Positions 46,836 to 55,172 of a stretch of 64,000 nucleotides of DNA are shown here, piece by piece. The stretch is from positions 90,718-154,717 of the forward strand of contig JBGTQJ010000019.1 in NCBI GenBank assembly GCA_041941305.1, in the 5' to 3' direction. The translations under genes and the position numbers were made by a program. Within the stretch, counting starts at the first letter, position 1. The number at the start of each line of letters is the position of its first letter. The notes under the pieces are model-generated. The model had not been told where the DNA came from and ran no database searches. It saw only the letters and a list, made by a program, of their open reading frames with translations. The DNA is from JANSWP01 sp041941305. Lineage in GTDB: Bacteria > Bacteroidota > Bacteroidia > Chitinophagales > Saprospiraceae.

Positions 46836-47636
46836 TTATTTTTTGACTGGACTTACTTTCCACCCTTTTAATTTCAATAATCTCAATACCCCCTTTTTGC
46901 CACTTAGGTGTCCTGCTCCAATTGCACAAAAAAAGCTTTTTTGGCTTGCTATGGCATCAATTCGATTTGCCATATGTTCATTGCGATCATATAAGAGTAT
47001 TTTGCGCATTTTCCCGATTCCCTTTTTTGTAGATTGATGCAATTGATGGATATCGCCCTTAAGGTACAATTCATTCAATTTTAGTGTGTTGTGGCGAAAA
47101 TTCTTATAGTTTTTTCCTATGGTCAAAAGTGAATTGATTTGAAATTTGAGGTCTATTTTCTTCAGAATTGCCATTTGCGCTTCAATGGTTTCGATCCCCA
47201 ACATTTCCTTGCCTTCGGCAATTGCATAATTCCATAGAAATTCGTCGAGAGAATAGGGACTGTCCTTTCTCAAAATACTTTCGGTCAGGAGGTTGGTAAT
47301 AAATATTGGCTGGAAATGTTGAAAATGATCCAGCTCTATTTTTGAAGCTTTTTTTATGATTTTTTGAAGCTTGAAGTATTGCTTTTCAGTGATAAATTCC
47401 TTTATACTTTTTCCATCCGGTAGATTTAAATGAGTGTGATCGGTATGCATATTCTGCCTTTCTTCTAAATTGAATTCGCATGCAAAGGCATCGCAACTTT
47501 GTAATTTTTCAAATACTGCTATTTGGCTTTTGATAATGTTTAAATGCCGAATATGCATCGTACCAAATACAAAGGAGGAACCGAAACCGTCTTTTTTTTG
47601 AAGTTGCCAAAGCAGTGAATTTTTTGTTGACTTCAT
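46836..47636 (-). CDS. TraB/GumN family protein
   Basis: 266 residues from ATG 47636 (an upstream ATG would add 10 residues). The family signatures are present: an N-terminal GTMH (in FVFGTMHIRH) and a C-terminal 'CAIGAGHLSGKKGVL'. These motifs define the TraB/GumN (ChaN-like/Tiki-related) metalloprotease-like fold. No signal peptide, unlike many GumN members, so it may be cytoplasmic. The biochemical role is uncertain. Convergent with the 46300 gene; a hairpin (47684-47711) separates it from the Lrp-type gene upstream. Confidence 0.8.
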   Translation of the reverse strand: MKSTKNSLLWQLQKKDGFGSSFVFGTMHIRHLNIIKSQIAVFEKLQSCDAFACEFNLEERQNMHTDHTHLNLPDGKSIKEFITEKQYFKLQKIIKKASKIELDHFQHFQPIFITNLLTESILRKDSPYSLDEFLWNYAIAEGKEMLGIETIEAQMAILKKIDLKFQINSLLTIGKNYKNFRHNTLKLNELYLKGDIHQLHQSTKKGIGKMRKILLYDRNEHMANRIDAIASQKSFFCAIGAGHLSGKKGVLRLLKLKGWKVSPVKK

Positions 47637-47683
47637 GAGCCAAAAGTAGGTAAAGAGTTGAATCAATTCTAAGAGTATGTTTA

Positions 47684-47711
47684 CCTTGATAGCACCTTAA
47701 TGCTATCAGGT
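47684..47711 (-). terminator. Hairpin after the Lrp/AsnC gene
   Basis: ACCTTGATAGCA (47684-47695 region) pairs with TGCTATCAGGT (47701-47711), one bulged T, 5-nt loop. It lies 26 nt past the stop of the minus-strand regulator gene. No T-run follows, so its role as a terminator is only probable. Confidence 0.45.
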
Positions 47712-47736
47712 CTATTTCACTGCACTTACAAGGAAA

Positions 47737-48210
47737 TTAATCGTAATCAAAGGGTAAAACCTTTGAACTCTTTACAGTTGAAAGCGTCATCAGCGTTTTC
47801 AATCTTTCAATTTCTTCAATCTGAGAAAGCGTTTTGAATAACAATTGCTCGTATGTCGGTATGTCTTTGCAGATAATCTTGATGAGGAAATCTGCCTCTC
47901 CTGTTATGATATAACATTCCGTGATTTCGTCAATTGATTTGATCTTATCAAGAAATTGATTTAAAGCATTTTCCTTTTGCCAGGCAAGTGAAACCAATAC
48001 AAAAGTCTGAACATTGAGTCCAATTGATTGTGGATTTACCTGGGCGTGGTAGCTCTGGACGATTTCACTTTGTTCTAGTTTTTTAACTCTTTCAAGCGTC
48101 GGAGCAGGGCTAAGTCCAATTTTTTTAGAAAGATCTAGGTTGGTTATTTTACTATTTTCTTGAAGAATCTTTAGGATTTTTTGATCAATGCGGTCCAATT
48201 TGTCGGCCAT
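47737..48210 (-). CDS. Lrp/AsnC-family transcriptional regulator
   Basis: 157 residues. N-terminal winged HTH ('LDRIDQKILKILQENSKI', 'LSKKIGLSPAPTLERVKKLE') and a C-terminal RAM/ACT-like ligand domain ('IDEITECYIITGEADFLIKI'). Typically it forms octamers and responds to amino acids. Targets are not evident; its own promoter region or the divergent gene at 48597 are candidates. Confidence 0.92.
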   Translation of the reverse strand: MADKLDRIDQKILKILQENSKITNLDLSKKIGLSPAPTLERVKKLEQSEIVQSYHAQVNPQSIGLNVQTFVLVSLAWQKENALNQFLDKIKSIDEITECYIITGEADFLIKIICKDIPTYEQLLFKTLSQIEEIERLKTLMTLSTVKSSKVLPFDYD

Positions 48211-48596
48211 GGGTGCGATTTTTTTGTTTTATAGGCTATTTATAATGGATGTATGTGCGTGGAACCTAAAAGATTTTCAGGCTCACTGCCTCCAAAATAA
48301 ATTTTGATTTGTCAAAAATTAGGAGAATTTTAAAATCGCTGCAAGATATACAGATTTAGAATAAAATACAAGTGTATGATGAAAATGCCTACAGAAATTT
48401 TTTTTATGGCGCTATTTTGGAAAGAAAAAATAATAAAATTCTGAATCGCGGTTATTTTTTCTCCAATAACAGCTTCACCAAATAATCTTTTTTTAACTTA
48501 AAATAAGATATACAGCTTGTTCAAATCTGTACTTTTGTATCTAAATCTTCAAAAGATTTGAATGGTAATTCCAAAAATTTTTAGAAATACTGTATT
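48211..48596. promoter_or_regulatory. 386-bp divergent intergenic region
   Basis: AT-rich, without ORFs. On the plus strand TACTTTTG (48531-48538) fits a TAnnTTTG -7 box for the gene at 48597, giving a leader of about 50 nt; the -33 box is not clear. No clear minus-strand box was found for the Lrp gene. Confidence 0.4.
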
Positions 48597-49043
48597 ATGA
48601 AATTTCCTTTTTTGAAAAATTTTCTACTTATTGCATTGATTATCAGTGGTTTGCAATCGTTTGCTCAAAATGATTTTATTTTAGATCCTTCAGAGGAGCA
48701 CGGCTTTTTTATTATTGCAAATCCCATTGCTGATATCGGTGAATTTAGAGCTGAGGTAACCAAATATTCGTGGAAAAACCATGCTTCAGATAAATTAAAA
48801 GTATCTCATATTCAAATTGGTGAAGGCAAAAAATTGGCAATCATGTATCTTCGACCTTTTCGAGATAAGGCTCATGCGATGACTTTTTATAAAGGGCTGA
48901 AGAGCAATCACCCTAATTTCTTGCAAATGAAGATGACGGATGCTTTTTACCCGGTTTCCAAATCCAATTATGAAGAAATGGTAAGAAAGCAAAATTTAGA
49001 TGGTTATCAGACTTTTTTTGAACAAAATTATTTGAATCAATAA
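48597..49043 (+). CDS. Small secreted protein resembling the C-terminal domain of T9SS-associated TPR proteins
   Basis: 148 residues with a signal peptide (~1-23, ends SFAQ). The mature part, 'HGFFIIANPIADIGEFRAEVTKY', 'LKVSHIQIG', 'LAIMYLRPFRDKAHAMTFYKGLKSN' and 'VSKSNYEEMVRKQNLDGYQTFFEQNY', resembles the ~110-residue SPOR-like terminal module attached to long TPR lipoproteins in Bacteroidetes. Here it stands alone after a signal peptide, so it is either a genuine single-domain protein or a remnant of a larger gene. Periplasmic location inferred. Confidence 0.65.
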   Translation: MKFPFLKNFLLIALIISGLQSFAQNDFILDPSEEHGFFIIANPIADIGEFRAEVTKYSWKNHASDKLKVSHIQIGEGKKLAIMYLRPFRDKAHAMTFYKGLKSNHPNFLQMKMTDAFYPVSKSNYEEMVRKQNLDGYQTFFEQNYLNQ

Positions 49044-49057
49044 GGTTAAATGGTTCA

Positions 49058-49108
49058 GAAATGGTTCAAGGTTGTTCAAAATGGCTTTAAGCAACCTTGA
49101 ACCATTTC
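49058..49108. terminator. 17-bp perfect GGTTCAA-type hairpin
   Basis: GAAATGGTTCAAGGTTG (49058-49074) and CAACCTTGAACCATTTC (49092-49108), 17-nt loop. Follows the stop at 49043 and precedes holA. A member of the same hairpin family as 3108 and 60304. Confidence 0.65.
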
Positions 49109-49131
49109 TTTACCACCAACTTTGAACAAAA

Positions 49132-50184
49132 TTGACACATCACCAAATACTCACTGAGCTAAAAAACAAAAACTATAAGCCCGTTTATTTCCTGACCGGA
49201 AGTGAATCATATTTCATCGATCTGATCTCAGATTATTTTGAAAATGAAGTGTTATCTGAATCAGAAAAATCTTTCAATTTTACTTTGAGGCATGGCCGGG
49301 ATACTTTGAAAAGAACGGGTAAATTAGGTGGAACCTATACGGAACCTATTGATTATCAGACGATATACAATGATTTGACCAGATTACCTATGATGGCTCC
49401 CTTCCAGTTGGTTATATTAAAAGAAGCACAGGAATTTAAGGATCTACAGAAATTAGCAGATTACATTTCCAAACCTTCTCCTACCACTATATTTGTCATT
49501 TGCTGGAAACACAAAAAATTCAACGTCAAGTCCAAATTTGGAAAATTGGTCAGGGAAAAATCTGTTTTTTTTAGTGGGAAAAAATTGTGGGACAACGAAG
49601 TCCCTGATTGGATACGGAATGAATTAAGAGTGAGGAAATTGAGAATTACACAGCATGCTGCCCATTTGATGGCTGAATATTTGGGGACAGATCTGTCAAA
49701 AATTGCTAATGAGTTAGAAAAACTTCAAATCAATCTGCCGGAAGGAACGGAAGTTACAGATAAACAGGTGGAAGAATACATTGGAATCAGTAGGGAATAT
49801 AACATTTTTGAACTGCAAAAAGCAATAGGAAAAAGGGATGTGGAGAAGACCAATCGGATAATTAACTATTTTATATCTAACCCTCGTAAGAATCCTTTGG
49901 TATTGATAATTGGGACCTTATTCAACTATTTTTCAAAAATATACATGTTTCATTTTCTCAAAAGTGCCCCCGAAAAAGAGATAATGTCAAAATTGAATTT
50001 GCGATCTGGTTTTATTTTAAGAGAGTATCGAAACACAATCCGTCAGTACTCCTATACTAAGACCCTGGAAGTATTGAACATTTTGAAAGAATATGACTTA
50101 AAATCAAAAGGGGTTGGATTTAATAATGTGGCAAAACCTGAAGGTGAACTGTTGAAAGAAATGACCTGGCGGATTTTGCATTAA
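49132..50184 (+). CDS. holA: DNA polymerase III subunit delta
   Basis: 350 residues, TTG start at 49132 (no ATG fits without losing the first helix). 'KPVYFLTGSESYFIDLISDYF' at the N-terminus, 'LPMMAPFQLVILKEAQEF', 'LRITQHAAHLMAEYLGTDLSKIANELEKL' and 'YNIFELQKAIGKRD' match HolA domains I-III. It opens the beta clamp in the clamp-loader complex. No Walker motif is expected for delta and none is seen. Confidence 0.92.
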   Translation: MTHHQILTELKNKNYKPVYFLTGSESYFIDLISDYFENEVLSESEKSFNFTLRHGRDTLKRTGKLGGTYTEPIDYQTIYNDLTRLPMMAPFQLVILKEAQEFKDLQKLADYISKPSPTTIFVICWKHKKFNVKSKFGKLVREKSVFFSGKKLWDNEVPDWIRNELRVRKLRITQHAAHLMAEYLGTDLSKIANELEKLQINLPEGTEVTDKQVEEYIGISREYNIFELQKAIGKRDVEKTNRIINYFISNPRKNPLVLIIGTLFNYFSKIYMFHFLKSAPEKEIMSKLNLRSGFILREYRNTIRQYSYTKTLEVLNILKEYDLKSKGVGFNNVAKPEGELLKEMTWRILH

Positions 50185-50251
50185 TGGCTACATTCTGTTC
50201 AATTATTTCTTAAAAAACAGTTTTTTTCCATCTAAGTTAATTTGAAACTTA

Positions 50252-50259
50252 TACTTTTG
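50252..50259 (+). promoter_or_regulatory. Candidate -7 element (TACTTTTG)
   Basis: Matches TAnnTTTG, 124 nt before the ATG at 50383. No matching -33 at the expected distance. Confidence 0.3.
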
Positions 50260-50382
50260 TTTCCGGTCTTTAATCAGGTGCTGCTTGACTTACACAAAAA
50301 CAATCCCTTTCAACTATTGTTCGACCTACACTTTATACACTAACAGAACGCCCCATTTGCTTTCAAAAAAGAACTGAATACT

Positions 50383-52452
50383 ATGACAAAGACACTGACT
50401 TGTGCTGCAATTATACTTTTTTATTCTATTACTTCTTTTTCCCAGGCCACACTTTTCGGCAAAGTTAGTAATCGAGAAACCAAAGCCCCCATAGAGGCTG
50501 CGAACGTGTTTATTGCCCATTCTACTAAAGGAACTATCACAAATAGTCAAGGGCTTTTTTTATTGGAAAACCTGGAACGGGGACAAGTCAAAATAGTTGT
50601 GTCATTTATTGGCTTTGAAACAATAACTAAAGAATTCGAAATTGAGGAAGAAAAACAATATGAATTGAATTTTGAAATGGGTGCTTCGTCAATTGATTTA
50701 GCTGAAATTCAGGTTACAGCAGTAAAGGATAAAAAGCGAAAACGCCTGATGAAAAAATTTACAACCAATTTTTTAGGCTTTTCCAAAAATGCCAACAAAT
50801 GCACAATTGTCAACCCTGAAGTTGTTTTGTTGAAGGAAAACAATAATGGCACTGTTGAAGCTTATGCAGAAGACCTGATAGAGATAAGAAATGAGGCTAC
50901 TGGATACCATATCTCTTTTTTACTGGAACATTTTGAATTGAAAAAAAACCAATTGGTCAGTTATTCAGGAAAACCATTGTTTAAAGAACTAAATTTTGAA
51001 GACGCCGGAGAATTTGAAAAATGGGAAAAGAACCGGGAAAAAACATATCGGGGTTCGCAAAAACATTTTTTTAAAGCCTTAATAGCGAATAATTTAAGCA
51101 ACCAGGGTTTCCAACTTGCGAAAGCTTCGCTTGCCAATCAATCAGATTTTATTGATATAGGACCTACTACCAGAAGAAATATATTGGAGACGAATGAAGA
51201 AACCCAGGAAAGTGTGTTGGGTTTCAATGGCTTTTTGAAAGTAGTTTATACAAAAGAAAAGGATGAGATAACTCAGAAAATGGAGGTTCAGGGATTGGCG
51301 GTAACCAATTTGGGGCAGCCAGCTGAAAAGGATTTAATTACCCAATCTCAAAGAGAACTGAATAATAACAACGGTCGCATGCAAATCTCTTACCTTTTTT
51401 CGAAAAAAGCCAAATTAAAACTTAGGGCAGATGGATATCCAATGGAACCTGAAATGATAAAAGAATATGGCTATTGGGGCTACGAGGGTGTAGCAGATTT
51501 ATTGCCTTTTGAATACTTACCAATAGAGGAAAAGAAAAGAGAAACAAAACGTAATGAAGTTGTAGTTGAACATCCTAAAAAGAATGGTTTTGAGCTGTCC
51601 TCCTTATTGGTCAGAAACGAATATATAAAGGCTGGTGGACCTCCAAAAGATGGTATTCCGGCAATTAACAATCCCAAGTTTGTGCGATCTGCCACAGCGA
51701 GAGAATTTTTGACAGATGATGATTTGGTTTTAGGAGTAATTGTAAATGGGATTGGGAAGGCCTATCCAATAAAAATCATGAATTACCACGAAATTGTAAA
51801 TGATGTATTTGGAGACCTGCCCATTGTAGTAACTTATTGTCCGCTTTGCAAATCCGGTATGGCATTCAATGCTGAAGTCAATGGTCAAAAAAGAACTTTT
51901 GGGGTATCAGGACTTCTGTTTAACTCTGATGTTTTGCTTTATGATAAAGAAACAAACTCTTTGTGGTCTCAAATTATGGCCAGAGCGGTATCTGGAAAAG
52001 AATCAGGGAGAGAATTAAAAATGGTTCCTGCAGTTTTGACGACTTTTAAAAAATGGCGGAGAATTCAACCAGGATCCAAAATTTTATCGATTGATACTGG
52101 ATTCGATAAAGATTATGATAAGCCTGCCTATACCGATTATGAAAAAACGGATGATTTGATGTTTGATGTCATTCGCACCAGTGATAATCTTCCAAATAAA
52201 GAGATGATAATTGGCATTCAAAAGGGCTTAAAATCCAGGGCATATCCCTATTCTGAATTGCGCAAAACCGATGGTATATTGGATGATAACTTTGAAGGAC
52301 GGGCAATTCAGGTTCATTACGACAAGGCTTCAGAGTCTGCCTGGATTACGGATAAGAAGGGAGAAAAATTGGTTGCTACTTCAATGTATTGGTTTGCCTG
52401 GTATGCATTTCATCCTGAAACGGAAGTATTTTGGATTGATAAGCGACCTTGA
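50383..52452 (+). CDS. Carboxypeptidase-regulatory-like domain fused to DUF3179
   Basis: 689 residues. Signal peptide (~1-21). Residues ~23-105 form a carboxypeptidase-D-regulatory-like sandwich ('LFGKVSNRETKAPIEAANVFI', 'TNSQGLFLLENL', 'FIGFETITKEF'), as found in SusC and other surface proteins. Residues ~105-390 are unrecognised and may follow the usual surface-receptor pattern. Residues ~400-689 form a DUF3179 domain ('ARELFTDDDLVLGVIVNG'-like, 'NYHEIVNDVFGDLPIVVTYCPLCKSGMAF', 'LWSQIMARAVSG'). The CPLC Cys pair and following Trp are family hallmarks; the DUF's function is unknown, and a redox or metal-binding role is possible. The joining of these two parts is unusual in my experience. Confidence 0.75.
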   Translation: MTKTLTCAAIILFYSITSFSQATLFGKVSNRETKAPIEAANVFIAHSTKGTITNSQGLFLLENLERGQVKIVVSFIGFETITKEFEIEEEKQYELNFEMGASSIDLAEIQVTAVKDKKRKRLMKKFTTNFLGFSKNANKCTIVNPEVVLLKENNNGTVEAYAEDLIEIRNEATGYHISFLLEHFELKKNQLVSYSGKPLFKELNFEDAGEFEKWEKNREKTYRGSQKHFFKALIANNLSNQGFQLAKASLANQSDFIDIGPTTRRNILETNEETQESVLGFNGFLKVVYTKEKDEITQKMEVQGLAVTNLGQPAEKDLITQSQRELNNNNGRMQISYLFSKKAKLKLRADGYPMEPEMIKEYGYWGYEGVADLLPFEYLPIEEKKRETKRNEVVVEHPKKNGFELSSLLVRNEYIKAGGPPKDGIPAINNPKFVRSATAREFLTDDDLVLGVIVNGIGKAYPIKIMNYHEIVNDVFGDLPIVVTYCPLCKSGMAFNAEVNGQKRTFGVSGLLFNSDVLLYDKETNSLWSQIMARAVSGKESGRELKMVPAVLTTFKKWRRIQPGSKILSIDTGFDKDYDKPAYTDYEKTDDLMFDVIRTSDNLPNKEMIIGIQKGLKSRAYPYSELRKTDGILDDNFEGRAIQVHYDKASESAWITDKKGEKLVATSMYWFAWYAFHPETEVFWIDKRP

Positions 52453-52491
52453 GGAATTTATGCATTGTACCAAAAATTTATGGCGACGTGA

Positions 52492-52509
52492 GCGCGGCGC
52501 CAGCCGCGC
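52492..52509. repeat. GC-rich hairpin downstream of the DUF3179 gene
   Basis: GCGCGGC (52492-52498) / GCCGCGC (52503-52509), loop GCCA, in a GC-rich island within AT-rich DNA. Similar to 30584. The 418-bp region 52453-52870 otherwise holds the trp promoter, leader and attenuator listed separately. Confidence 0.55.
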
Positions 52510-52635
52510 GAACTATCACCTCCAATATTTTAGAGTACTACTCAGAACTGGATGAAGCAAAATAAAATTTTATGCCTCAAAGTGCCTTATTTTCAAGGAA
52601 TTATGAAAAATATTGAAAATAATTTAATGCTATAC

Positions 52636-52667
52636 TTGCATTAGTGAAAAAAAGACAACTATTTTTG
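52636..52667 (+). promoter_or_regulatory. Promoter of the trp operon
   Basis: TTG (52636-52638), 21 nt, TATTTTTG (52660-52667): good fit to the Bacteroidetes -33/-7 consensus. Predicted start ~52674, 28 nt before the leader-peptide ATG. Confidence 0.65.
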
Positions 52668-52701
52668 GCGCGTTGTTTCAATTTAAGTATTAACTTTTTC
52701 A

Positions 52702-52773
52702 ATGACGAATTTCAATCTAAATACAAACAATTGGTGGTGGCATATATCTGCTTCGAAGTATCGGGTGGAATAA
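52702..52773 (+). CDS. trpL: trp operon leader peptide
   Basis: A 23-codon frame, ATG 52702 to TAA 52771-52773, reading MTNFNLNTNN-WWW-HISAS...RVE. Three consecutive TGG codons lie at 52732-52740. Trp codons are rare, so three in a row just before a terminator and trpE is the classic mark of a ribosome-mediated attenuator: low charged tRNA-Trp stalls the ribosome at these codons and prevents termination downstream. Too short for usual gene calling. Confidence 0.85.
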   Translation: MTNFNLNTNNWWWHISASKYRVE

Positions 52774-52795
52774 GTTGCCATTAGTTATTGAAACA

Positions 52796-52835
52796 AAAAG
52801 CGGCTTGTCGAGTAAAACCCGACAAGCCGTTTTTT
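52796..52835 (+). terminator. trp attenuator terminator
   Basis: CGGCTTGTCG (52801-52810) / CGACAAGCCG (52820-52829), 9-nt loop, A-run before and six Ts after (52830-52835). It lies between trpL and trpE, 35 nt before the trpE ATG. A short alternative pair, TGGCA (at the Trp codons) with TGCCA (52776-52780), could be the 1:2 stem; I do not see a strong 2:3 antiterminator by eye. Confidence 0.88.
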
Positions 52836-52870
52836 ATTTATATTCTTGAAATTTAGATTTCAATCAGATC

Positions 52871-54289
52871 ATGCAGACAACCTTAAAAAAAATAAAGCTC
52901 AAAACCCTTCACAAGCGTTACCTGGCTGATACCATGACCCCAGTGACCTTGTATTTAAAATTCCGAGACCATTTCAACAATCCCGTTTTGTTGGAAAGTA
53001 ATGATTTTCAAAGTGCAGAAAGTAATTTTTCTTATATCGGTTTAGAGCCTATTGCCTCCATTTTAGTTCAAAACCAGGAAGTGAGTATTGCGCTTCCAGA
53101 CAAAACAACACAAACTCAGAAATTAAATAACCCCTTAGAAGTTGCAGCCTTTTTTAAAGCCTTTTTGGATAGTTTTGAAGTAGAAGAGAAGCAATTCGCC
53201 GGTGCTGTCAATGGTTTATTTGGTCATACGACCTTTGACGGAGTTCAGTATTTTGATACCTTGGAGTTTGACCCTGAAAAAAGGAAATTTGACATTCCAG
53301 ACATCCATTATTCCCTGTATCGGTACATCATTGCCTTCAACCACTTTAAGCATGAATTGTACATTTTGGAAAATGTTCCTGAAGGTCAACAGAGTGATTT
53401 GTCCAAACTCGAAATGTTGATGAATAAATCCACATTTGGCACCTATGACTTTCATTTAAAGGGCAAGGAAAAAAGCAATTTAACGGATGAAGGGTATAAA
53501 GAATTGGTTCGACTCGGCAAAAAGCACTGTCAACTTGGAGATGTATTTCAAATCGTCTTGAGTCGTCAGTTTCGACATGAATTTTTAGGAGACGATTTTC
53601 AGGTTTATCGGGTACTTCGTTCTATCAATCCATCTCCATACCTTGTATATTTTGATTACGGTAGCTATAAGATTTTTGGCTCCAGTCCGGAAGCTCAAAT
53701 GATAATAAAAGATAAAGTAGCAGTGGTGAATCCAATAGCAGGGACTTATCGACGAAGTGGAGACTGGGAAGAAGATCAACGCCGGGCTGCAGCCTTGTTA
53801 AAAGATCCCAAAGAAAACGCCGAACACATTATGCTGGTAGATTTGGCAAGAAACGATTTGGGAAGACATTGCAATCAGGTGACGGTCAAGGAACTGAAAG
53901 AGGTGCACTATTATAGTCATGTAATTCACCTGGTCAGTAAAGTAGAAGGAAACCTGGATGAAAACTCCAACCCTATTCAGATTTTTGGAGATACTTTTCC
54001 GGCGGGCACCCTTTCTGGCGCACCTAAATACAAAGCCATTCAACTCATCAACGAATATGAAAACCAAAATCGAAGCTTTTATGGTGGTGGCATAGGTTAT
54101 ATAGGTTTTAATGGAGAAATGAACCAGGCAATTGTGATTCGCTCATTTATGAGTAAGGACAATGTTTTGTATTATCAGGCTGGTGGAGGAATTGTTGCCG
54201 CAAGCAGTGAAGAAGGGGAATTGCAAGAAGTAAATAATAAATTGGGAGCTCTGAAAAAAGCGCTTCAAGAAGCGGAAATGCTTTCTTAG
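52871..54289 (+). CDS. trpE: Anthranilate synthase component I
   Basis: 472 residues. Chorismate-binding domain with 'INPSPYLVYFDYGSYKIFGSSPE', 'NPIAGTYRRSGDWEED', 'HIMLVDLARNDLGRHC' and 'GTLSGAPKYKAIQLI'. N-terminal 'LLESND' matches the LLES element of the Trp feedback site, so allosteric inhibition is probably kept. With TrpG it makes anthranilate from chorismate and Gln. First structural gene after the attenuator; 79 nt to trpG. Confidence 0.96.
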   Translation: MQTTLKKIKLKTLHKRYLADTMTPVTLYLKFRDHFNNPVLLESNDFQSAESNFSYIGLEPIASILVQNQEVSIALPDKTTQTQKLNNPLEVAAFFKAFLDSFEVEEKQFAGAVNGLFGHTTFDGVQYFDTLEFDPEKRKFDIPDIHYSLYRYIIAFNHFKHELYILENVPEGQQSDLSKLEMLMNKSTFGTYDFHLKGKEKSNLTDEGYKELVRLGKKHCQLGDVFQIVLSRQFRHEFLGDDFQVYRVLRSINPSPYLVYFDYGSYKIFGSSPEAQMIIKDKVAVVNPIAGTYRRSGDWEEDQRRAAALLKDPKENAEHIMLVDLARNDLGRHCNQVTVKELKEVHYYSHVIHLVSKVEGNLDENSNPIQIFGDTFPAGTLSGAPKYKAIQLINEYENQNRSFYGGGIGYIGFNGEMNQAIVIRSFMSKDNVLYYQAGGGIVAASSEEGELQEVNNKLGALKKALQEAEMLS

Positions 54290-54368
54290 TTGTGTTTAAG
54301 TTTTTGTGTGTTCAAGTGTTTATGGCACTTTATCACACAAACAGATGAACACATAAACACGTAAATCA
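54290..54368. repeat. Word-repeat hairpin between trpE and trpG
   Basis: The left side (about 54292-54323) repeats words GTGTTTA and GTGTTC; the right side (54334-54362) repeats GAACAC and TAAACAC. The two sides are complementary in short blocks. It fills the 79-bp spacer almost completely. Confidence 0.5.
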
Positions 54369-54989
54369 ATGAATCTTTTAGTCATAGACAATTACGATTC
54401 TTTTACCTACAATCTGGTCCAATACATTCAGGAGATATTGGGGTATAAGGTAGATGTTTTTCGAAACGATGCTATCAATTTGGAAAAAGTAGACGAATAC
54501 GAACAAATTATATTGTCTCCTGGACCAGGAATTCCTTCAGATGCTGGGATTATGCCCGAACTGATAAAAAAGTATGCGCATTCCAAAGCTATTTTAGGAG
54601 TCTGTCTTGGTCATCAGGCGATTGGGGAAGCATTTGGTGGCACCATTCACAATTTGGAAAATGTGTTTCACGGTGTAGAAACTCCTATTGAAATCATTAT
54701 GGATGATGATATGCTGTTCAAAAATATTCCTACCCCTTTTATCGGAGGAAGATACCACTCATGGGTAGTAGAAAAACACAATTTGCCGAATGATTTAGAG
54801 GTGACTGCTGTAGATGAAACTGGTTCAATTATGGCTATGAAACATAAATTTTATAACGTTCGGGGATTGCAATTTCATCCTGAAAGTGTGATGACCAAAT
54901 ACGGAAAGGAAATCTTAAGGAATTGGATTGAGACACAACAAAGCATTGAAAAAGAACGAGAAAATTTAGAAGGTGCCATTGCGCAATGA
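54369..54989 (+). CDS. trpG: Anthranilate synthase component II (glutamine amidotransferase)
   Basis: 206 residues, class I amidotransferase: 'LVIDNYDSFTYNLVQYI' at the start, 'LSPGPGIPSDAG', nucleophile Cys in GVCLGHQAIGEAFGG, and His-Glu in 'LQFHPESVMTKYG'. It supplies ammonia to TrpE. A 183-bp spacer with a large palindrome separates it from trpD. Confidence 0.96.
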   Translation: MNLLVIDNYDSFTYNLVQYIQEILGYKVDVFRNDAINLEKVDEYEQIILSPGPGIPSDAGIMPELIKKYAHSKAILGVCLGHQAIGEAFGGTIHNLENVFHGVETPIEIIMDDDMLFKNIPTPFIGGRYHSWVVEKHNLPNDLEVTAVDETGSIMAMKHKFYNVRGLQFHPESVMTKYGKEILRNWIETQQSIEKERENLEGAIAQ

Positions 54990-55000
54990 TTGATTAAATC

Positions 55001-55140
55001 AAGTTGCGAAATATTCTCCTCGCCAGCTGTGCTGGCTCGTCGAAGTGGGTTTTAGGGGGTAAAAGCGGGAAATTTCCCGCTTTTACCCCCTAAAACCCCT
55101 CCCGACGCCCGTAGGGCGGCGAGACTGTTGTTCGCGACTT
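55001..55140. repeat. 140-bp nested palindromic element with a 52-bp spacerless perfect palindrome
   Basis: 55047-55098 is a perfect palindrome with 26-bp arms and no spacer (centre GGGAAA|TTTCCC at 55072/55073). It is flanked by small hairpins GCCAGC-TGT-GCTGGC (55022-55036) and CGCCC-GTA-GGGCG (55106-55118), and by outer arms AAGTTGCGAA (55001-55010) / TTCGCGACTT (55131-55140; one mismatch). GTCG and TTTTAGGGGG occur on both arms. A relative probably lies at 10141. Confidence 0.85.
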
Positions 55141-55172
55141 GCGTTAATTAACTGAATCTATTTTGTTGAAAC

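Noticed and set aside
52741..52810. A strong antiterminator (2:3) stem in the trp leader
   Set aside because: I tried pairing the left terminator arm with upstream sequence and found only short or bulged helices; a folding program is needed.
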